This document shows, piece after piece, positions 56,891 to 64,000 of a stretch of DNA of 64,000 bases. The notes beneath the pieces are model-generated. The model was given only the letters and a program-made list of their open reading frames with translations. It had not been told where the DNA came from and did no database searches. The stretch comes from Rhynchopus euleeides (lineage: Eukaryota > Euglenozoa > Diplonemea > Diplonemida > Diplonemidae): contig OY723276.1 of NCBI GenBank assembly GCA_963210315.1, forward strand, positions 1,674,001 to 1,738,000, written 5' to 3'. Numbering within the stretch: position 1 is the first letter of the stretch; every line of letters starts with the position of its first letter. Both the position numbers and the translations under genes were made by a program.

Positions 56891-59588
56891 CCGGGGGGCT
56901 CCGCCCCCCACGCCCCCCGCCCCCCCCCCCCCCCCCACCTCCCTCCCGGCCGGGGGCCGGTACGGTCGGTCGTCGGCTGCGCCCAAAGGGCGTGCGGTAG
57001 CCGACGCCCTTTTGTGCTCGCCTCCTCCCTCCCACACGTATTCGTCCTCTTCATCGCTCTCAGTATTTCCCGTGCCTGCAGCGCATGCATCCACAAGTTT
57101 TGTGGATGCATCCACACACAGCCTGGAGCTCCGAAGCCCTGCCTGCAGTGGATGAATGTGTGCATGCCTGCAGGCAGTCATCCATACCCGGTTTGCCTGC
57201 AGGGGATGGAATTTTCAGGAAATGTGCCAAGGGCCAGTATGGACACCCCTAAAACCCTTCTGAAACCAAAAAGTCCACGAAAGGGGTTAAAACGGCTTAA
57301 TTCGTTGATTTTGTGCATTTCCCTGCATTTCCCAGCCAAAAATCGAAATTGGCTGGGCGAGTAGTTGGCCAAAAACGCGAAAAATTCCAAAAAAATTGAT
57401 TTTTCACAGAGGCCTAGAAACGTGCTCCTGGGTGAATGGGCCCAAAAATCGGCTTTTCGCCATTTTTTTGTCGATTTTCGGGGTTTCCGGCGATTTTCCT
57501 GTCCCAAGTCCATAAGCCATTTTTTGACTTTTTCGGGCATCCATGGATGCCGTGGATGCATGCATGGATGCATCCACACCATCCCCGGCCCCACTGAGCT
57601 CTGTCCTCTTTCATGACTGACGGGTTCACAGCCCTGCCTCCACGCCCTGACTTCTGTGACCCGCATCCCACGTCTGAGGGAGAGTCTTCCGAGTGCAGTC
57701 ACCGAGACCAGGCCGCTATCTTCAGTCGGTTTCTGATCTGTAGTTGGAATTACCGTCTGTCAAGTGCACGTGGTGACAATGACTGTGACCCTGTCCCCCC
57801 CGCACCCCCCCTGAAACACACCGTCACGGGTTTGTGGCAGGCTCCTTCCCCCCCCCCCCCCCCCCCCCGCACCCCCCCCCGTTTTCAATTGCGACCCGGT
57901 TCCCGGGTTGTGTAGTGGCCGTTTCGCAGCGACCGTCTTCTCATCAGGACGGCCGGTTTCCCTGACGCCGCGATCACCAGTGGTGCGACGTTCTTGAAGG
58001 AGGTACTTCATCCCCCCCCCCCCCGCTCTGTTGCTTGGGTCTGGGCCTGATCGAAGGATCTGGCTGTGTTGCTTCTTACTCTGTTGTGCCTGTCATCGAA
58101 GAACTGTGGGAGGTCGGAACCAAGGAGGAGGAACTGCTGGGACAGTGCTGCATACTCTCTTGATACACCTTGGTAAATCTGCGCTCCACTCGCGGTAACC
58201 CTAAACCTGGAAACAGGAGACGTCCATCTGGGAACAGATGATCTTGATCGTGTTACCCATCTTTGCTATGAGCTACGATCAGGTTTTTGTCGTCACATGG
58301 GCCCATGAGCCGTGGATCTACTGGTGTTGAAGGACAGGGTGCAGTTCTGGACAATGCATGGTCTGAATCTAAGGGGCTGATGAACCCGTGGGTCTGATAT
58401 GATGCAGTGCATGATGACTGTATGCAGCTTCACGGCTGATCTGGAAATCCAGATGGCGGGGAGGTCAAAAAAATGCAGATCTCTTTTTCCAGCCCCTGCT
58501 GTCCGTATGTGCAGGGGCGGTGCATCCAGATACACCGGGGGACCAGCCGTTTAATGAGCTGCCTGCTCCTCCTCTGTGCGTATTTCTCCTGTCCGTGGCG
58601 GCGAATGCGGCGAGGAACTGCGGATTGAGCCCCCCCCCCCCCCCCCCCCCGTCGGCAGGGGCGGAGCGTGGGCAGGCTGACGGGGCAAGGCTGTGGCTGT
58701 TGAGCCATCGCTCTGGGAGGTCAGCAAAACCTGGAGGAGTATGTGCCACCCCCGGCCGGGGCGCACTCGCACCCGCTGCACACCCGCAGCAAGATGAGTT
58801 GCGGTACCCCGCACAGGTGTTCGAGTGGGCTGCCATGGTCCTGCTCACGACGACCTGCAGGTCACCCGTCCCTGTCGTGCAGGCAGTGCCAGGAGGTGGT
58901 GGCCTCGTCAATCTAGCAGTGTTTGAGTTGACCGGGATGAGGCACTCCACTCTGGGTCTGCTGTTTGTGATGTACAAGCAACAAGCAGGTCTGACTGGAG
59001 TGGCCCTCCTCAACGGGCACACTGGCATCTGTGCAGCAGCACTATCCCACCCCCGGAACGCCCCGCGTAACACCGGTGGGAAGGACATTGTTCCTGGGCA
59101 TCTAGAGGAGGACCCGGGCCGTTCGTTGTATTCTTCACAGTCGCAGCCTCCGGCTTGTCGTTGTTCGTCAGCGTTGCGCCCACCCAGCCTGTGCAGAGAA
59201 CTTGTGCCGTCTTCAACAGTAACTTTTGGCCGACAATTTTTGGGGCATTTTTTCACCAAACAAATTCTCTCTGCTGGCCAAGTCGAAGACTCGTTTGGGG
59301 ACTTTTGGTGTCCCCAATTTTTCAATTTTCGAAAAATATGCTCACTTTGCTAAACTGGACCCAACTCCCCACACTCTTTTTTTAGCGAAAAACAGCAAAT
59401 TTCGGCCGATTTTTTCTCATTTTTTTTCATTTTTTTTCACCGACTTTTCCATACCCCCAGATGGTGTGATATGGGTGTCGTTGAGCGTTGCGGCACCAGG
59501 AGACTTCTTCTGGTGGCCCGGTAATGAGGAGAGAGGGACAGTATTTGTGTTCTGAGGCACACACCACCCACCAGCAGAACACAGCACA
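56891..59588. other. Gene-free region with GGATGCATCC clusters
   Basis: No supported gene. GGATGCATCC-type palindromes cluster at 57082-57185 and 57535-57580 in inverted arrangement, about 450 bp apart, enclosing an AT-richer centre; this may be a small element. C-runs lie at 57849-57870, 58014-58024 and 58630-58651. A segment 59320-59440 (CCAACTCCCCACACTCTTTTTTT) resembles 12220-12290. The last 60 bases form the leader of the surface-protein gene. Confidence 0.4.
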
Positions 59589-62009
59589 ATGCGTGCAGCA
59601 CTCATCACATCATGCGTCGTTCTGGCGGCGGCGCAGCAGCCGCCGGTGCAGGGCACAGGGTGGGCAGGATCGAACAACACCATGCCTGACCCGGCGGGCA
59701 AGAATGGCACCGACAGCACGCACCCGTGGAACACGACCGCACCCATGCCCTGGACGTACACTCCTTCCAACGGGACGTACCCCTGGAACACGACTGCACC
59801 GATGCCATGGACGTACACCCCTTCCAACGGCACGTACCCGTGGAACACGACCGCACCGATGCCGTGGACGTACGCCCCTTCCAACGGCACTTACCCCTGG
59901 AACACAACTGCGCCGATGCCGTGGACCTACACCCCGTCGAACGGGACGTACCCCTGGAACACGACCGCACCCATGCCGTGGACGTACACTCCTTCCAACG
60001 GTACTTACCCGTGGAACACAACTGCGCCCATGCCTTGGACGTACACTCCTTCGAACGGCACGTACCCGTGGAACACGACTGCACCGATGCCGTGGACGTA
60101 CACTCCCTCGAACGGCTCGTACCCGTGGAACACGACCGCACCGATGCCTTGGACGTACACCCCTTCCAACGGGACGTACCCCTGGAACACAACTGCACCG
60201 ATGCCGTGGACGTACACTCCCTCGAACGGCTCGTACCCGTGGAACACGACTGCGCCCATGCCGTGGACGTACACCCCGTCGAACGGGACGTACCCCTGGA
60301 ACACGTCTGCGCCGATGCCTTGGACGTACACTCCTTCCAACGGTACGTACCCCTGGAACACAACTGCACCGATGCCATGGACGTACACTCCTTCCAACGG
60401 TACATACCCCTGGAACACGACTGCGCCCATGCCATGGACGTACACTCCTTCCAACGGGACGTACCCGTGGAACACGTCTGCACCGATGCCGTGGACGTAC
60501 ACCCCGTCGAACGGCTCGTACCCCTGGAACACGACTGCGCCGATGCCATGGACCTACACCCCTTCGAACGGGACGTACCCCTGGAACACATCTGCACCGA
60601 TGCCGTGGACGTACACTCCTTCCAACGGTACATACCCCTGGAACACAACTGCACCGATGCCTTGGACGTACACTCCTTCCAACGGTACGTACCCCTGGAA
60701 CACGACTGCGCCCATGCCATGGACGTACACTCCTTCCAACGGGACGTACCCCTGGAACACGTCTGCACCGATGCCATGGACCTACACTCCCTCGAATGGG
60801 ACGTACCCGTGGAACACGACCGCACCGATGCCATGGACGTACACTCCCTCGAACGGCTCGTACCCGTGGAACACATCTGCGCCGATGCCGTGGACGTACA
60901 CTCCTTCCAATGGGACGTACCCCTGGAACACCACCTCCCCTGGCAGCTCGGGTGTGCCGGTGCCGACCACTGACCGCATCGCACAGCAGCGCCTCTGCCT
61001 GGCGGAGGAGCAGGCCGGGCTCTTTGCCAACGCGACCACCTTCTCTGGGCAGTGCTGCAGCCTGTTCGACATCGGGTGCCCTGCGCCCTACCAGTGCTTC
61101 GCGTCCCCCTCGACGACGTGGGACTCCGCACAGGAGGCGTGGTGCTGCCGTGCGAAGGACACGGGGTGTGCACAGACGTGCGACGTGGATGCGGCGCTGA
61201 TGGGGACGAGGCAGCGCGAGTACTGCTGCGACCGCAAGGGTGTGGCGTGCAGCGACGCGTGGCAGGCGGAGCAGGCACGTGCGGACGAGGCGCGCGAGGC
61301 AGAGGAGCACGCTGCCGGGGTGGCACGGCGTGACCTGCGGCTGAAGGTGGAGGGGCTGCTGTCGGAGCTGGTGGCCAACCCCAAGAAGGTGCTGCGCCGT
61401 CTGCGCTGGGCGCTGCTGGCGGCGTCGGCACTGCTGCAGCAGGACCCCACCCGCCTCGTCGTGCGGGGGTTCGGGGCAAAGGCCAACAGCACACACGTGC
61501 CCGTGCCGCACGGGTGGAACATGGAGCTGCTGGCGGAGGAGCGTGCCGCCGTGCAGCAGTGGCTGCCGTCTGCAGGGCGCGCCGCGTCTGTGCTGGCCGA
61601 GGTGGCGCAGGCGCAGCAGGACGAGCTGTACGTCGACTACGCAGTGACCGGGGCGTCGGAGGCCGCGGTTGTGCAGGCTGTGCAGCAGATCGACACGCAG
61701 GCCCAGACGGGGTCGCTGGGCGGCAAGGCCGGCCCCGAGGTGCGCACCCTGGGCGCGTCCCAGCCGTACACGCCCCCCACGTCGGACACCCCGCCCTCCC
61801 CGTCCTCCGACAAGGGGTGGGTGTGGGCGCTGGTGGGCGTGCTCGGGGCGCTGTGCGTGGGTGCCGGGATTGCGGCGGTCGTGGTGCACCAGCGCCGCAC
61901 GCGCAACGACATGTCCATCCACGAGGCGCTGTGCGACATGGAGTGCGTGGACATGGAGAAGGAGCCGGAGTACGTGACCAACCCGTCGGACGCAAGTCTC
62001 CGTGTGTAG
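59589..62009 (+). CDS. Type I surface glycoprotein with 21 tandem 19-residue repeats
   Basis: 806 residues, intronless. A short signal peptide (MRAALITSCVVLAAAQ) precedes the repeat array at residues 46-444: PWNTTAPMPWTYTPSNGTY, 21 copies. Every repeat keeps two N-glycosylation sequons (NTT/NTS and NGT/NGS), so at least 42 sites. A Cys-rich domain follows (about 465-560, with QCCSLFDIGC, WCCRAKDTGC and YCCDRKGVAC), then a helical charged region. A Ser/Pro/Thr stalk leads to one transmembrane segment (WVWALVGVLGALCVGAGIAA, about 744-763). The cytoplasmic tail is short (HQRRTRND, then an acidic/Met region). The role may be as a cell-surface coat or adhesion protein. I do not recognise a named family. 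Confidence 0.85.
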   Translation: MRAALITSCVVLAAAQQPPVQGTGWAGSNNTMPDPAGKNGTDSTHPWNTTAPMPWTYTPSNGTYPWNTTAPMPWTYTPSNGTYPWNTTAPMPWTYAPSNGTYPWNTTAPMPWTYTPSNGTYPWNTTAPMPWTYTPSNGTYPWNTTAPMPWTYTPSNGTYPWNTTAPMPWTYTPSNGSYPWNTTAPMPWTYTPSNGTYPWNTTAPMPWTYTPSNGSYPWNTTAPMPWTYTPSNGTYPWNTSAPMPWTYTPSNGTYPWNTTAPMPWTYTPSNGTYPWNTTAPMPWTYTPSNGTYPWNTSAPMPWTYTPSNGSYPWNTTAPMPWTYTPSNGTYPWNTSAPMPWTYTPSNGTYPWNTTAPMPWTYTPSNGTYPWNTTAPMPWTYTPSNGTYPWNTSAPMPWTYTPSNGTYPWNTTAPMPWTYTPSNGSYPWNTSAPMPWTYTPSNGTYPWNTTSPGSSGVPVPTTDRIAQQRLCLAEEQAGLFANATTFSGQCCSLFDIGCPAPYQCFASPSTTWDSAQEAWCCRAKDTGCAQTCDVDAALMGTRQREYCCDRKGVACSDAWQAEQARADEAREAEEHAAGVARRDLRLKVEGLLSELVANPKKVLRRLRWALLAASALLQQDPTRLVVRGFGAKANSTHVPVPHGWNMELLAEERAAVQQWLPSAGRAASVLAEVAQAQQDELYVDYAVTGASEAAVVQAVQQIDTQAQTGSLGGKAGPEVRTLGASQPYTPPTSDTPPSPSSDKGWVWALVGVLGALCVGAGIAAVVVHQRRTRNDMSIHEALCDMECVDMEKEPEYVTNPSDASLRV
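59724..60920 (+). repeat. 57-bp coding minisatellite, 21 copies
   Basis: Exactly 1197 bp, ending at a partial unit (PWNTTSPG). Since 57 is a multiple of 3, the reading frame survives copy-number change. Differences are nearly all synonymous or Ser/Thr exchanges in the sequons; one Thr-to-Ala lies in unit 3. All other frames are open too and are artefacts. Confidence 0.95.
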
Positions 62010-63336
62010 AGCTTCTTGCCGCGGCCTCAACCACCCGCTGTCGGTGCTGCCCCACCACGACACCAGTGCGCAGTGGAGATCGCACCAAGAGCACGGCAAC
62101 CTGCTCTAGTGTGTTCGGCACGGCGTCATAAAGATTCACGTGAGTGCGGCAGTGTGAGGCCGCATCCAGAGCCCGAGGCGTGTCCTGCTCTGAACCACAC
62201 CGTGTGCCTGTGTGCCTGTCGTCCCCATCCTATTCTCCCTCTCTCCTGCCACGTGCCCTGCCGCCGTGCAGCCCCGCTGCTGCCCACGGCAGGGACACGA
62301 GGCCCTGCTGCCCTGCTCTCACTGACACGACACGCAAGATAGACCCTCATCATACCACCCCCGCCCCGCCACACCTGCGTCGCAGTGCCTGCAGGCTTGC
62401 CTGCACCGCACTGCACGAACGCACATCAGCGTGGGGCAGCAATACTCTTCCTCCCAAGCCTGTCCTCCATGCATGGCCGCACCTGTGTCTGCATGACCCG
62501 CCCTACCACGGGTGGTGTACAGGAATTTATTTGTTTGTTAGTTCGGCGTAGCCAACTGGGGAAACTTTCTGTGCCTTTAGCTGGATCGTGCGTCCCCACT
62601 CACACCACTTCATCAGACCGGGGTGTGGTGTACACAAAGAGTGGGGTCTGCGTTCCAACAAAACAACTTTTGGCAGTAATTGGTTTGTTGTCTCGTTTTG
62701 CTGTCACTTTACGATCCAGCGGGGGGCACAGATAGTTTTTCTTGGCTTGCCACCCGTCCATCCCGTGCTTGACGTTGTGCATATCTGCACCTCCGCCACG
62801 GCACAGCGTTCCTTCTAGTCTGGCCACCTCCGGCTCCTCCTGCCGCATGCACAGACCAGCGGTGTGTACTGTGCCATGACGCTCTCGGGGCCCCTCACCC
62901 TGTGCAGCATGTGGGGCCCTCCTTTGTGACGGACTCGCCCTGCTGCACTTCAGGGGAAGCCACCCCCACACTGTTGTCATTTCAGTGCACACATGCATGC
63001 TGGCAGAGTCCCGCACGTTTCCTGAAACAGCACGCTCGTACAAATTTTCGCCTGAGGCCCTCCACCCCCCACCCACCCCCACCCCACATCCAATAGCGAC
63101 AGCTATCTCTTTGCAGTGCAGCTCTGGTGTGACCACAGCCTCAGAGGGCGCAGCGGCATGGGTGCCTTGTGGGATCGAGTGGCACCAGCAAGCTGCTTCA
63201 CACACCCCTCAACCCTCTTCGGGCGAGCCGCACGCCTTCCTGCTATAGGCCTGCTTTGTTGCGCACACAGCACCACCACCACCCCCAACCCCCACCGCAG
63301 GCTCTCGAGGGCCAGCCCTGCTGTGCCGCAAGGAGT
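62010..63336. other. Intergenic region and leader of the terminal EF-hand gene
   Basis: No supported gene. A CCACCCCCACCGCAG stretch ends at 63300 and looks like an intron acceptor; from there the frame is open into the ATG at 63337, so the coding exon may begin earlier. Confidence 0.45.
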
Positions 63337-64000
63337 ATGGAGGCAGCGGATGCGGAGGACCGGGCGAAGCGAGAAGCTGTCCAGCAGCAGGCCTTCTCTG
63401 CGTTCGACCTCGAGGGGAATGGTCACATCTCTGCGATCGACCTGAGCCCTGCTCTGAGCGCCTGCGAGAGCTTCGAGTCTGTGGAGGTGAGTGCCGATGA
63501 CATGAACTGGGCGATGCGGAGGCACGGCGTGCAGCGTGGGGGTGTCATGTCGCTGATGCAGTTCAACGGCATCTGCGAGGCGCTGTACAAACGCAAGGTG
63601 GAGCCCAAGATACGGAAGCAGAGGGAGTTCGACAGGCTGCGTGAGGAGGCGGAGCGCGAGGAGGCAGAACACGCGCGTCGCGTCGCGATGCAGCGCAGGC
63701 AGCGTGTGCTCGCTCAGCAGTACCGCACAGAGCAGGATGCGGTGGCCCGTGCGTTCTACGCATTCGACACAGACGACTCCGGTGAGGTGAGCGGCGTGGA
63801 CCTGTCGCGCCTTCTCGCCATGTCCGGTGTGAAGGATGTGCCGGATGCCAAGCTGCAGGCAGCCCTGCAGAACCTCCGCAAGGGGAAGGGGTCCCTGTTC
63901 ACCCTCTCGGAGTTCCGCAGCCTGCACGCGCAGCTGTCGGGGGGTGACGGCTTCGGCGGGAAGCGGGGGGCGGGGGCCAGGGCGGCGGCGGCCCAGCAGC
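63337..64000 (+). CDS. EF-hand protein, 3' end outside the window
   Basis: An open frame of at least 221 codons reaching the window end without a stop. Start chosen at MEAADAEDRAKREAVQQQAF; the frame also extends 12 codons upstream to a possible splice acceptor (63300). EF-hand 1 has the loop DLEGNGHISAID (about 26-37) and EF-hand 2 DTDDSGEVSGVD (about 145-156), joined by a charged helix (KIRKQREFDRLREEAEREEA). Each loop has Asp, not Glu, at position 12. Partner helices with SADDMNWAMRRHGV and KLQAALQNLRKGKG complete the lobes. The family beyond EF-hand is unclear. Confidence 0.8.
   Translation, partial: MEAADAEDRAKREAVQQQAFSAFDLEGNGHISAIDLSPALSACESFESVEVSADDMNWAMRRHGVQRGGVMSLMQFNGICEALYKRKVEPKIRKQREFDRLREEAEREEAEHARRVAMQRRQRVLAQQYRTEQDAVARAFYAFDTDDSGEVSGVDLSRLLAMSGVKDVPDAKLQAALQNLRKGKGSLFTLSEFRSLHAQLSGGDGFGGKRGAGARAAAAQQ

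Noticed and set aside
58520-59353. Plus-strand ORF of 277 codons
   Set aside because: It crosses a 22-base C-run, has mixed codon use and no domain; probably chance.
59605-62139. Minus-strand ORFs of 829 and 844 codons and a second plus-strand ORF of 570 codons
   Set aside because: Shadows of the 57-bp coding repeat and GC-rich codon bias; only frame 59589-62009 has a signal peptide, sequons, cysteine pattern and transmembrane segment.

Overview
This is nuclear DNA of a GC-rich eukaryote, most likely a unicellular protist. Genes have spliceosomal introns with GTATG-type donors, third codon positions are strongly G/C-rich, intergenic DNA is full of homopolymeric C and G runs, and transposons of several classes are nested in each other. 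A possible centriole-related coiled-coil protein would fit a flagellated cell, but the lineage cannot be fixed from the sequence alone.

Cellular genes, all on the plus strand: an RRP5/PDCD11-type ribosome biogenesis factor in 5 exons (14198-17821); an AATF/BFR2-type processome factor in 4 exons (18915-21631); an EF-hand protein (25973-26593); a two-exon coiled-coil protein with a faint CEP295-like N-terminus (27080-29946); an intronless 661-residue protein of unknown function (35817-37802); a type I surface glycoprotein with 21 copies of a 19-residue repeat (59589-62009); and a second EF-hand protein running off the window end (63337-64000).

Region 1-13 kb is a graveyard of nested short elements. 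It holds deleted copies of a proline-rich element (P), a 1.75-kb element with perfect 47-bp terminal inverted repeats (TIRs) carrying three copies of a conserved core unit (K), a roughly 190-bp tandem array, a CACGGTGG-ended TIR element with minus-strand ORFs (one histone-like), and a 41-bp minisatellite that flips orientation. Region 21.6-26 kb has no recognisable gene. Region 31.4-34.6 kb holds two hAT-like non-autonomous elements with 8-bp (or 7-8-bp) target duplications and a long inverted-repeat element.

Region 38.6-56.9 kb is the most interesting part. A palindromic satellite (S, about 150-180 bp, at least 13 copies) is interrupted by a hAT-like element, the complete P element, a complete Ngaro/DIRS-type tyrosine-recombinase retrotransposon with split direct repeats (42355-47216), and an 8.4-kb non-LTR retrotransposon (48026-56440). 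The latter encodes a reverse transcriptase (RT), a restriction-like endonuclease, two OTU-like domains and an unusual hydrophobic region. S, P and the tyrosine-recombinase element all begin directly after a T-run and end in a T-run, so they abut head to tail. This suggests one recombination mechanism mobilises all three.
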